DNA from: JAFGJQ01 sp964586145
GTDB lineage: Bacteria > Planctomycetota > Phycisphaerae > UBA1845
Direction of reading: 5' to 3'
DNA: 64,000 nt
NCBI GenBank assembly: GCA_964586145.1
Contig: CAZPHH010000005.1
Coordinates: forward strand, 28,817 to 92,816
Positions within the stretch are counted from its first letter, which is position 1. Each line of letters opens with the position of its first letter. The position numbers and the translations under genes were made by a program. Positions 51,698 to 60,648 of this stretch are shown here, piece by piece. A model generated the notes under the pieces. That model saw only the letters and a program-made list of their open reading frames with translations. It was not told the DNA's origin and searched no databases.

Positions 51698-54241
51698 ATG
51701 CGTGTTTGTCCGGAATGCGGCGCGGAGCAGGGCGAGGAAAACCGTGCGCAACAGGTCTGCTCCCGGTGTGGGAGCGTTTTAAAGGAATTGTCCACCGTGG
51801 GTCTCGGATTGGAGCGGCCCGGCTCACCGCCCGATCCGTCGCCGGCGGAGCGGACGCCGAGAACTGGCTTCCGTACATTGCTCCTCCTGGCGTCGGCGTG
51901 CGTCGGCGGCTATCTCGTGGCCGCGGTCATTCTGGTGTCCATGCGGCCGCGTCTGGCCCCGCCGGAGTACATGGCCGCGCTGGCCGTGGCTGAACTCGTT
52001 ATCCTCCTACTCGTGCCCGTGGCCGTCCTGCGCCGGTCTGCACTGGAGCTGTTTTCAATCGACCGCCCTAACCTGCGGCTGCTGCCTCACGTTCTGGTCC
52101 TTGGAGTCGCCGCCTGGATTCTGGGCCTGCAACTCGACGGGCTCATGGCCTCTCTCCTGAATATGCCCTTCACCCTCTCGCACCTGCGAGGCACTCCAAA
52201 CGACCTGGACATCGCGATGCTGCGTGTCGTAATGATCACCTCGGTCATGGCGGCCGTCGCGGAGGAGATATTCTTTCGAGGATTCCTGCTCCGCACCCTG
52301 CTCCTCAAGCTGTCGCCGTGGATCGCGGTAGCGACCGCCGCATTGGTATTCGCTGTCGGCCACGCCCCGCTGATTCGCATCCCGACGCTGTTCGTCGGAG
52401 GTCTGGTGTTCGGCTGCATCGCGTATTACACGAGGAGTGTGTGGTACGCCGTGCTTTTCCACGCAGCCTACAACCTGGCCGGCATAGCGATGCGCCATTG
52501 CGTGCCCCTGGGAACGCAAACCTCGGACGTGCTCGATCTGCCGACGCTGCTGTTCGTCGGCGGGGCGGTGCTGGTCGGCCTGGTGTGGTTGCATGCCGCC
52601 GGCGCACGTTCGCCAGACGGGACGCGCGAACCAGCCGTGGATCGGAATATCCCCGAGGCCCCCAGGCGATGGCTCAGCCGAATCGCCGGTGTGCTGAGTA
52701 CGGCCTGCCTGGCCGTCGCCGCCGCCGTCGGATACGGCTCGTTGAACCATCGCGGCGTGATTGGCCGCGGGATGGACTCGCAGGTGCGGTTTTACGGCTG
52801 GAAAGTTGTCAACGAGGCCGAGACGCCTCGTGAGGTCTCCCCGCCCCGGAGGAGGGGCGGGCGGACCGATGATCCCCGCGGTTCGGCCGCGCCCGCGTGG
52901 CACGCGATTGTCGGACTGGAGGGGACGCCGGCCGAGATCCTCACTCGTGTCCTCGAGGATGAGCAACCGCCCGTACGCGCCCATGCCTTGGCCAGCGTGG
53001 TGGCCCAATTGGAGCGCATCGAGCAACGCTCCCCGCGACTACCAAATCCATGGCCGCCCTCGCCGCCGCGCGCGGAAGCACTGATGGACCAGCTGCTTCG
53101 CTGCCTGGAGGATGGCGACCCGTCGATCCGCGACAGTGCGACGTTGATCGTTCGACGCGGGATGCTGAATAACGAGGCGAAATGGCAAGCGTTTCATGCC
53201 GCGCGGGGACTGCAGCGACTGCCCGAGGATGTCCTCGTTTCCATGCTCCAGGTTCCGACATGGGAGCTGAGCGTGTCGTCCATACCCATGCTCGCGGCCT
53301 GCATGGCGAACGACTCAGAGCGGGTCCGGGCGGCCGCCCTGGCTAGCCTTGGCAAGGTGAGGTATCTGCGCGACGCACGGCGTTTCTTCCGTACCGAGGG
53401 CGCTCAAGCCGCGATCAACGAGATCTTGAAGGCGTCGATGGCCCAGCAGCCCCTTCGTAGTCAAGCGAGTGGAATCATCAGGGAGCTTTGCGCTGGAGAC
53501 GCAGCCGCGGGAGAATTCTTTCTCCAACTCCTGCGGACCGCAGACGAGCCGCAGAAGCGCGAGCTTCTACGGCTCGCCAGTCGCGGGAAGTACCCGCACG
53601 GCTGGGCGAGGGATGCGCCCGAGATTGCGCTGGAATGGGCGTCCTGCACGCTCGAACGCGTTGAGTCTGAGCGGGACACTGGGCCGTTGCAGGATCAGGA
53701 TCGCCAGTACGCCCTGGAAATTCTGGATCTCTGTGCCGGCCGCGTGGACGACACGGCGCTGCTGAGCTCCCTCGTGACCGTGGGCGGCGTGGATTATCTC
53801 TTGAAGCTCGCGGAGCCTGATGCCGCTACCCGCCTGGCGGCGGCGAAAGTCCTGACACACCTTCTCCACGTGCAGAACGCCGAATCGGGAGCACTGCTTC
53901 AGGCTCTCACGAGTGATAGCGTGACGGTTCGCAAAGCCGCCGTGCAGCATTTGCTGGATCGGAATACCAGCCTCCGACGCGAGGTCTCGAAGGAACCGTC
54001 CGCCTGCTCCGAGGCCATTCTCGCTCTCATTGATTGTGCCGGCGACCCGAACCCGGACCTGCAGCAGGTCGCCATGCGGTTGTTGGCGACGTGGTACCCC
54101 GTTTTCGAGCAAGCGCAGTTCGCCGAGGCCCTCAACGCATCACCGGCCAAGGCGTACATCATGACGGCCAAGGAGGTGGAGGAACCGCTGTGGCTGCGCC
54201 ATTCCGCGCAGCAACTGGCCCGATTCTGCCGTCCGGACTGA
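51698..54241 (+). CDS. Zinc-ribbon / CPBP protease / HEAT-repeat fusion protein
   Basis: Protein of 847 residues with an unusual architecture. A zinc ribbon at residues 4-24 (CPECG and CSRCG) is followed by about eight membrane segments from 60 to 335 with the CPBP intramembrane protease motifs: EEIFFRGFLLR near 188, GHAP near 221, and FHAAYN near 254. After a final membrane span near 345 come about 450 residues of HEAT-like helical repeats (VRAHALASVVAQL, VRAAALASLGKV, LAAAKVLTHLL). The catalytic motifs look intact. The repeats would be a protein-binding scaffold next to the membrane protease. The start has AGGGGAGGAG upstream; in-frame ATGs further 5' are not needed. Partner and substrate are unknown. 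Confidence 0.75.
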   Translation: MRVCPECGAEQGEENRAQQVCSRCGSVLKELSTVGLGLERPGSPPDPSPAERTPRTGFRTLLLLASACVGGYLVAAVILVSMRPRLAPPEYMAALAVAELVILLLVPVAVLRRSALELFSIDRPNLRLLPHVLVLGVAAWILGLQLDGLMASLLNMPFTLSHLRGTPNDLDIAMLRVVMITSVMAAVAEEIFFRGFLLRTLLLKLSPWIAVATAALVFAVGHAPLIRIPTLFVGGLVFGCIAYYTRSVWYAVLFHAAYNLAGIAMRHCVPLGTQTSDVLDLPTLLFVGGAVLVGLVWLHAAGARSPDGTREPAVDRNIPEAPRRWLSRIAGVLSTACLAVAAAVGYGSLNHRGVIGRGMDSQVRFYGWKVVNEAETPREVSPPRRRGGRTDDPRGSAAPAWHAIVGLEGTPAEILTRVLEDEQPPVRAHALASVVAQLERIEQRSPRLPNPWPPSPPRAEALMDQLLRCLEDGDPSIRDSATLIVRRGMLNNEAKWQAFHAARGLQRLPEDVLVSMLQVPTWELSVSSIPMLAACMANDSERVRAAALASLGKVRYLRDARRFFRTEGAQAAINEILKASMAQQPLRSQASGIIRELCAGDAAAGEFFLQLLRTADEPQKRELLRLASRGKYPHGWARDAPEIALEWASCTLERVESERDTGPLQDQDRQYALEILDLCAGRVDDTALLSSLVTVGGVDYLLKLAEPDAATRLAAAKVLTHLLHVQNAESGALLQALTSDSVTVRKAAVQHLLDRNTSLRREVSKEPSACSEAILALIDCAGDPNPDLQQVAMRLLATWYPVFEQAQFAEALNASPAKAYIMTAKEVEEPLWLRHSAQQLARFCRPD

Positions 54242-54504
54242 ACGCATGTCCGGCAGCGCCGCCCGCGTATCCGGGCCGTGGATGGCTCCACGCGCGGGCC
54301 GCCCCACGAACCGCTCCCTCACGTCGCGGAGAACCCGTATTCCGTGATGTGTCGCGATACCTCGCCCGGTCGCATGAGGGTCGAAGGGAACCCCGGCCGA
54401 TTCGCCCAGTCGCAAGAGTGCTGCAACGCCAGGCACAATCCGGATGGCCAGGACGGCCGTCGGTTTCTGCTGTAAGTGCCAAGTTATCGGCACCCGCCAT
54501 CCTC

Positions 54505-57450
54505 TCAAGGCGCTCCCGCGCTTGCTTCGAAGGCCTGCTGGAACAGGCTGAAGTCGGCGAGGTCGGCGATGCCGTCGGTGTTCAGGTCAGCCGCCTCGCA
54601 GCCGGGCGGATAAACCGTTCCGGGGTCCGTCAGGCACGCCGCCAGGAGAAGGAAATCGTCCAGGTCCACGTCGCCGTCGGCGTCGAGGTCGCCAGCGAGC
54701 GGACCGCAATGGAGATCAAACACGTAGGCCGATCCCGCCCCATAGAGGCCCGACCAGGTGTGCAGATACAGCCCCAGCAGTCCAACGTCACCGCTGACAG
54801 CGGTAGAGCAGTATCCACTATACGGGGTCGGAAGGTCTGCAAGCGGGATTCTGGCCTGTTCCGTCCAGTTTCCCTGCGCGTAGGCAAACAGGTACGCGGC
54901 AGAGTAGGTCCAGGGAGGAGAGCGAGTCCCGGTAACCGGGGAAACCCAGTAGGCATGGATGATCGCCCGATTGTCGTCCAAACCCAGTGAGTTACCGAAG
55001 CCCTGATCCGGCCCCGCGTCTGACGCGACGAGCTTCGTCTGCTCGGTCCAAACCCCGGACGAACGGACGAAAAGATAGACCGAGCCGGCGTCCTCATTCC
55101 CTGCATGGTCATCGCCAGGCGCGCCGACCAGGGCTGTGTCGCCGCTGAGGGCCAGGGACCTGCCGAAGCGGTCGTAGGCAGCCGCATCGGAGGCCGTCCA
55201 CTTGCCTTGTTGCGTCCAAACGCCATCGGAACAAGCAAAAACGTAAACTGCCCCGGCGTTCTCCCCGGCGGTATGATCGTTGCCGGGTGCAGCAACCAAC
55301 GCGGTATCGCCCTCGATTGCGACGGAACGGCCGAATTGATCGTCGATAGTGGCGTCGGACGCCGTGAGCTTGGCCTGCTGCGTCCAGACGCCGCCCGAGC
55401 GAGTGAATACGTATGCAGAGCCGCCGTACACCATGCCGCCCGGACTGTCGTTACACGCTCCGACAAGCACCGTATCCCCATGCAGAGACACGGAGTAGCC
55501 GAATTGCACATCCGTTGTCAGATCCGAAGCGATGAGCATGCCCTGCTGCGTCCAACCGCCTCCGGATCGAGTGAAGATGTATACCGCACCTGCGCTTCCG
55601 CTCCCAGGGGCCCCGATCGCGGCCGTGTCACCGTCAAGTGAGACGGAAAGACCGAAGGCATCCTGCGGTGCGCCGTCCGCGGCGGTCAGCTTGGCCGACT
55701 CGACCCAAAGGCCGTTTGACCGAACGAATACGTACGCGGAACCCACACGGGTTGACTGTGGCCCTGTTTCAGGGGCGCCGATGATCAACATGTTGCCGTC
55801 TACCGCGACCGACCTGCCGAAGCAGTCGAAGGCAGCGGCATCGAAGGCCGTGAGCCAGGTCAGCACACCCATCGCGGCGCATGGATCGCAGGGGTCACCC
55901 ACGCCGTCGCCGTCGCTGTCGGTCTGGTCGGGATTGCTGACTGTCGGGCAGTTGTCCACGTCGTTGCAGACGCCGTCGGCGTCGGGGTCGTTCTCGGGGT
56001 CGTACGGGCAGGGGTCGCAGGCGTCGGCCATGCCGTCGCCGTCGGTGTCTTCCTGGCCGGGGTTGTAGTCGTCCGGGCAGTTGTCGCAGACGTCGCCCAC
56101 ACCGTCGCCGTCCACGTCCGACTGGTCGGGGTTGTAGACAAGCGGGCAGTTGTCCAGATCGTCCGGCGTGCCGTCGTCGTCGTCGTCCGGATCGCAGCCC
56201 AGGTACACCAGGTACGCCGCGCCCGCATCCGCCGCACCCCCGACATCGGCCAGGTGTGACCCGAGCACCGCCACGTCGCGGTCCAGCGCCACCGCACACC
56301 CGAACGCATCGCCCGTGCCCGCATCCGGCGCCGCCAGGCGAACCTGTTCGAGCCACGCCCGGCCGGAGCGAGTGAATACGTACACCGAACCGGCGGTACC
56401 GGCGCCGGCGTGGCTGTCGTGCGGAGCGCCGATCAGGATCGCATCTTCACGAATGCACACGACCGAGCCAAAGGCATCGTAGTCTTCCCCGTCGGAGGCC
56501 GTCAGCTTTACCGCCTGGCCCCATGCCCCGCCCGCCCGAGTGAACACGTATGCCGAACCGGCGTTCGTCCGGCCGGAGTGGTCGTCCGTCGATGCGCCGA
56601 TCACCGCGGTGTCACCCTCCAACGCCACCGCGCCGCCGAAGGCATCCCCCGCCGCCGCGTCCGGCGCAATCAGCTTGGCCTGCTGCGTCCAACTGCTCCC
56701 GGCGCCGACGAAAACATACGCGGAGCCGGCATTCGCGCCGGCCGAGTGCTCATCAACCGGTGTGCCGATCAGGGCGCTGTCTCCGTCGATGGCCACGCGG
56801 TAGCCGAAGCGATCGTCCGCGTCCGCATCGGCCGCGCTGAGCCTTGCCTGCTGCGTCCACGGCTCGCCGGGACCGGAGCGAGTGAAGACGTACACGGAAC
56901 CGGCGTTGCTGCCGCCCGCGTGATCGTCCGACGGCGACCCGACGACCGCCGTATCGCCATGAAGTGCCACTGCATAGCCGAACTGGTCTCCCTGGGCCGG
57001 ATCGGAAGCCGTCAGCTTGGCCTGTTCCGTCCAGACGCTGCCGGTCCGCACGAATATGTACGCCGCCCCCGCGCCCGTGAAACCCAAATGGCTGTTCCAG
57101 AACGCCCCGATGACGGCCGTGTCCCCGTCCAGGGCCACGGCGCAGCCGAAGAAGTTGAGCGTTGCGGCGTCGGACGCGGTCAGCTTGGCCTGCTCGACCC
57201 ACTCGTCGCCCGAGCGCACGAATACGTATGCCGCCCCGGCGTTCGTGAAGCCGGAAGGATCGTTGTAGGCCGCCCCGACGATCGCGGTGTCGCCGTCGAT
57301 CGCCACGGCCCCGGCGAAGCGGTCATCCGCGGCTCCGTCGAGGGCGATCAGCTTGGCGAGGTCTTGCGGGTTGCACTGGGCCAAGGTGGAGTCCGCGTTG
57401 AGAAGCGCGACTGCCGCACACGCGATCAGGCAAGCCGTGGTGGTGCGCAT
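54505..57450 (-). CDS. Secreted double beta-propeller protein with TSP3 calcium repeats and dockerin-like end
   Basis: Protein of 981 residues with a signal peptide (TTACLIACAAVALLNADSTLA). Residues about 28-420 hold seven FG-GAP-like repeats (each about 55 residues, with D-x-F-G-x-x-V-A-x-x-G-D-T-A-x-x-G). Residues about 425-530 are thrombospondin type 3 calcium repeats (DVDGDGVGDVCDNCP and similar). Another seven repeats follow, up to about 910, and the end has two dockerin-like EF-hand loops (DLDADGDVDLDDF and DLNTDGIADLADF). Two seven-bladed propellers joined by a calcium-stiffened linker are inferred. It probably binds surface partners; no enzyme motif is seen. The start has GAGGGG upstream. 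Confidence 0.8.
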   Translation of the reverse strand: MRTTTACLIACAAVALLNADSTLAQCNPQDLAKLIALDGAADDRFAGAVAIDGDTAIVGAAYNDPSGFTNAGAAYVFVRSGDEWVEQAKLTASDAATLNFFGCAVALDGDTAVIGAFWNSHLGFTGAGAAYIFVRTGSVWTEQAKLTASDPAQGDQFGYAVALHGDTAVVGSPSDDHAGGSNAGSVYVFTRSGPGEPWTQQARLSAADADADDRFGYRVAIDGDSALIGTPVDEHSAGANAGSAYVFVGAGSSWTQQAKLIAPDAAAGDAFGGAVALEGDTAVIGASTDDHSGRTNAGSAYVFTRAGGAWGQAVKLTASDGEDYDAFGSVVCIREDAILIGAPHDSHAGAGTAGSVYVFTRSGRAWLEQVRLAAPDAGTGDAFGCAVALDRDVAVLGSHLADVGGAADAGAAYLVYLGCDPDDDDDGTPDDLDNCPLVYNPDQSDVDGDGVGDVCDNCPDDYNPGQEDTDGDGMADACDPCPYDPENDPDADGVCNDVDNCPTVSNPDQTDSDGDGVGDPCDPCAAMGVLTWLTAFDAAAFDCFGRSVAVDGNMLIIGAPETGPQSTRVGSAYVFVRSNGLWVESAKLTAADGAPQDAFGLSVSLDGDTAAIGAPGSGSAGAVYIFTRSGGGWTQQGMLIASDLTTDVQFGYSVSLHGDTVLVGACNDSPGGMVYGGSAYVFTRSGGVWTQQAKLTASDATIDDQFGRSVAIEGDTALVAAPGNDHTAGENAGAVYVFACSDGVWTQQGKWTASDAAAYDRFGRSLALSGDTALVGAPGDDHAGNEDAGSVYLFVRSSGVWTEQTKLVASDAGPDQGFGNSLGLDDNRAIIHAYWVSPVTGTRSPPWTYSAAYLFAYAQGNWTEQARIPLADLPTPYSGYCSTAVSGDVGLLGLYLHTWSGLYGAGSAYVFDLHCGPLAGDLDADGDVDLDDFLLLAACLTDPGTVYPPGCEAADLNTDGIADLADFSLFQQAFEASAGAP

Positions 57451-57693
57451 TGGGAAGCCCCTCGTTGTAAGGGCCACAGGGGGTGGCCGTCGGCCGCATG
57501 GAAGCTCCTGGAATGGACCCGGCACCGGCGGGCCCCGACGGTCGGCCGGTTCGGGGATTACGCGCAGTGTACCCGGCCACGGGTCGGCGATGCAATCACA
57601 AACGCGGCGAAATGCGGCAAATCAGGCCGGCAATTCGTACTTGGCGGGCGCGGTGGGATCCGCAGCTTCTCTGATTCACGTGCGTAACGAGGT

Positions 57694-60267
57694 CTATCCG
57701 CCGTCGTGAGGAATGTGGATGCCGTCGGCCAGGCCGGAGGCGTCGTGCCAGTTCAGCATGTCGTCCGAGCTGACGTGGTTCACGGGAACGGGCTGCACGT
57801 TCCAGATGTCGCAGGCGTAGTCGTGGATGGTCCGGTCGCTGGAGAACACGCCCATGCTGGCGGTGTTCAGGATGGACATGCGCGTCCAGCGTTCCTCGTC
57901 GCGATAGGCTTCGCTGACCTTCTTCTGGCACTCGACGTAGGCCGTGAAGTCGGCCAGGTTCAGGAACGGATCGCCCTCGTCCAGCAGCCGATGCACCAGC
58001 ATCTGGAACACGCCCGGCTCCTGCCGGGAGAAATGGTTCTGCGCGATCTGGTCGATGGCCGTTCGCAGTTCGGGCACGGTGAGGTAGCGATCGCGCGGGT
58101 TGTATCCGCGGGCGCGAAGGCCGCGCACCTCGTCGGTGGTCAGGCCGAAGATGAAGATATTGTCCGGCCCCACCTGGTCGCGGATCTCCACGTTCGCCCC
58201 GTCCAGGGTGCCGATGGTCAGGGCGCCGTTCAATGCGAACTTCATGTTTCCCGTTCCGCTGGCCTCCATACCCGCGGTGGAAATCTGCTCGGAGAGGTCG
58301 GCGGCGGGAATGACGCGCTCCGCTAGGGACACCCGGTAGTTCTCGAGGAACGCCACCCTCAGCCGGCCCCGCACATCCGGATCGTGGTTGATGACGTCGC
58401 CGATCGCCACGGTCAGCTTTGTGCAGAGCTTCGCCTGCAGGTAGCCCGGGGCGGCCTTCCCGCCCAGCAGGATGGTCCGCGGCACGGGGTCCGGCTCCGC
58501 GCCGGACTTGATGCGGTTGTACAGCGTGATGGCGTGCAGCAGGTTCAAAGCCTGCCGCTTGTACTCGTGCAATCGCTTGACCTGCACGTCAAACAGCGTG
58601 TCCACGTCCAGCAACAGGCCCTGCTCCGTCCGCAGATACGAGGCCAGTCGTTCCTTGTTGACCCGCTTGACCTCGCGCCATCGACGGCGGAACTCCGCAT
58701 TGTCAGCGAGCGGGACCAGCCGCCGCAATTCGTCCAGGTTGCGGATCCAGCCCTCGCCGATCGCGTCGGTGATCAGGTAGGCCAGGGCGGGGTTGGCCTT
58801 GCGGAGCCAGCGGCGCGGCGTGATGCCGTTGGTCTTGTTGTTGATGCGGTCCGGGTACAGCTCGTGGAAGTCGTGCAGCACGTCATCCTTGAGGATCTGC
58901 GTGTGCAGGGCCGAAACGCCGTTGACGGAATGACTGCCCACCACCGCCAGATGCGCCATCCGCACCCGCTTCTCGCCTCCCTCTTCGATCAGCGACATCC
59001 GCTGCACGCGGGCCGCGTCGTAGGGATACCGCCGGTGAATCGTCTCCAGAACGCGGCCGTTGATCTCGTAGACGATCTCCAGGTGCCGCGGCAGCAGCTT
59101 TTCCAGCAGCTTCACCGGCCACTTCTCCAGCGCCTCCGGCATCACCGTGTGGTTGGTGTAGGCGAGGGTACGCTGGGTCAGGTCCCATGCCTCGTCCCAA
59201 TCCAGCCCCTGTTCGTCCGTCAACAACCGCATCAGCTCCGGAACGGCCAGGGCCGGGTGCGTGTCGTTGAGCTGGATGGCCGCCCGCTCGGGCAGCAGCC
59301 GCCAGTCCTGATGCTGGGCGCAGAACCGGTCGAGGATGTCCTGCAGAGAGGCCGAGACCAGCAGATACTCCTGCTTGAGCCGCAGCTCCCGACCCTGTTC
59401 GCAATCATCCTTGGGATACAGGACCTTCGTGATGTTCTCCGTACGAAGCTTGTCCTCGCACGCCTGCATGTAGTTGCCGTGGTTGAAGTAGTCCAGTTCG
59501 AAGTCATTCGTGGACTTCGCCGAGAACAGGCGAAGCGTGTTGACCGTGTGGTTCCCATAGCCCGGCACCGGCACGTCATACGGCATGGCCATGATGTCGT
59601 GCGTGTCCACCCAGCGGGCCCGGTCGCGACCGCGACCGTCGCGGTAGTGCTCCACCCGGCCATAGAACCGCACGCGCAGCGTGTGCTCCGGCCGCGGGAT
59701 CTCCCACGGATTGCCCAGGCGCAGCCAGTCGTCCGGCCGCTCCACCTGGTACCCGTTGACAATCACCTGGTGAAACATTCCGTAGTCGTAGCGGATGCCG
59801 TACCCGTACCCCGGAAGCGCCAGTGTGGCCATGGAATCGAGGAAGCAGGCCGCCAGCCGGCCCAGACCGCCGTTTCCCAGCCCGGCGTCTTCCTCCAGTT
59901 CCCGCATCTCCTCCAGGTCGTGGCCGAGATCGAACAGGGCCTGGTGCGCCTCGTCGTACATTCCGAGGTTGACCAGGCTGTTGCCCAGCGTCCGGCCCAT
60001 GAGGAACTCGAGCGAGAGGTAGTACACCCGTTTGATGTCCGGGCGACTGTAGTAGGCCCGTCGGGTGGCGATCCAGCGTTCGATGAGGCGATCCCGCACC
60101 GTCATGGCCAGGGCCATGTAGCGGTCATTCGCGGACGCGTAGCCGGGCACTTTGGCCTGGGTGAACGCAATGTGGTTGATGAAGGACCGCTTCAACGACT
60201 CCACGTCCATCCCGCGACGCGAATCGCGAATGACCGTGGTGGCCGGTGCGTCTTGTAGGGTCGTCAT
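57694..60267 (-). CDS. glgP: Glycogen/starch phosphorylase
   Basis: GT35 phosphorylase of 857 residues that releases glucose-1-phosphate from glycogen, using pyridoxal phosphate. The N-terminal region has RVYYLSLEFLMGRTLGNSL and GLGNGGLGRLAACFLDS; the C-terminal EASGTGNMKFALNGAL contains the PLP-binding Lys, and GTLDGANVEI follows. Length is typical. The start at 60267 begins before the conserved helix; 16 further in-frame codons are possible. It is divergent to the exported glucoamylase, so internal glycogen and external alpha-glucans may be handled side by side. Confidence 0.94.
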   Translation of the reverse strand: MTTLQDAPATTVIRDSRRGMDVESLKRSFINHIAFTQAKVPGYASANDRYMALAMTVRDRLIERWIATRRAYYSRPDIKRVYYLSLEFLMGRTLGNSLVNLGMYDEAHQALFDLGHDLEEMRELEEDAGLGNGGLGRLAACFLDSMATLALPGYGYGIRYDYGMFHQVIVNGYQVERPDDWLRLGNPWEIPRPEHTLRVRFYGRVEHYRDGRGRDRARWVDTHDIMAMPYDVPVPGYGNHTVNTLRLFSAKSTNDFELDYFNHGNYMQACEDKLRTENITKVLYPKDDCEQGRELRLKQEYLLVSASLQDILDRFCAQHQDWRLLPERAAIQLNDTHPALAVPELMRLLTDEQGLDWDEAWDLTQRTLAYTNHTVMPEALEKWPVKLLEKLLPRHLEIVYEINGRVLETIHRRYPYDAARVQRMSLIEEGGEKRVRMAHLAVVGSHSVNGVSALHTQILKDDVLHDFHELYPDRINNKTNGITPRRWLRKANPALAYLITDAIGEGWIRNLDELRRLVPLADNAEFRRRWREVKRVNKERLASYLRTEQGLLLDVDTLFDVQVKRLHEYKRQALNLLHAITLYNRIKSGAEPDPVPRTILLGGKAAPGYLQAKLCTKLTVAIGDVINHDPDVRGRLRVAFLENYRVSLAERVIPAADLSEQISTAGMEASGTGNMKFALNGALTIGTLDGANVEIRDQVGPDNIFIFGLTTDEVRGLRARGYNPRDRYLTVPELRTAIDQIAQNHFSRQEPGVFQMLVHRLLDEGDPFLNLADFTAYVECQKKVSEAYRDEERWTRMSILNTASMGVFSSDRTIHDYACDIWNVQPVPVNHVSSDDMLNWHDASGLADGIHIPHDGG

Positions 60268-60648
60268 GCGTGCGGCTCGTTCCGATGCGGCTGCAACTCC
60301 CGCAATCAGGGGCAATTCGGCATCGCGCCGGCTCGCGGCCCGTCCAGGGTCGGGTCGGCCAACACCGGGAGACTCCGGCCCTTACCGACGTATCGGTCCG
60401 GAAGATGGGGGGTTTTAGTTAGGCCGCTGCTTACCGGACGTGTCCCGGTGAGCATCTGCCGCGGCGAGGGTAATGAGTGATATCCTGCAATCTCGGGGGT
60501 TCCCCGGGGGCGTCCGATAAAGCCGTAACTGAGGTGAAATGGGCGATTCAAACTGGTATAGTAGCTCCCAATGGGGAAGAAGCCCTACCGATGCGCTGGG
60601 GCCTTCCATGTGGACGACACGAGTCTCGCGCTGAAGGAATGTGTAACG
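60268..60648. other. Divergent control region between glgP and the glucoamylase gene
   Basis: This 381-bp stretch contains the plus-strand promoter at 60534-60562. I see no convincing glgP promoter, RNA motif or extra gene; TCTCGGGGGTTCCCCGGGGG near 60491-60510 could form GC-rich structure. An ATG at 60571 is in frame with the glucoamylase but lacks a ribosome binding site. Confidence 0.4.
60534..60562 (+). promoter_or_regulatory. Predicted sigma70-type promoter of the glucoamylase gene
   Basis: GTGAAA, a 17-bp spacer and TATAGT lie about 85 bp before the start codon. The -10 box is good and the -35 moderate. Confidence 0.5.

Noticed and set aside
60400..60560. A possible riboswitch before the glucoamylase gene
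   Set aside because: No conserved core of a known class (such as cyclic-di-GMP, TPP or cobalamin) could be matched; the predicted promoter lies downstream of most of this stretch.
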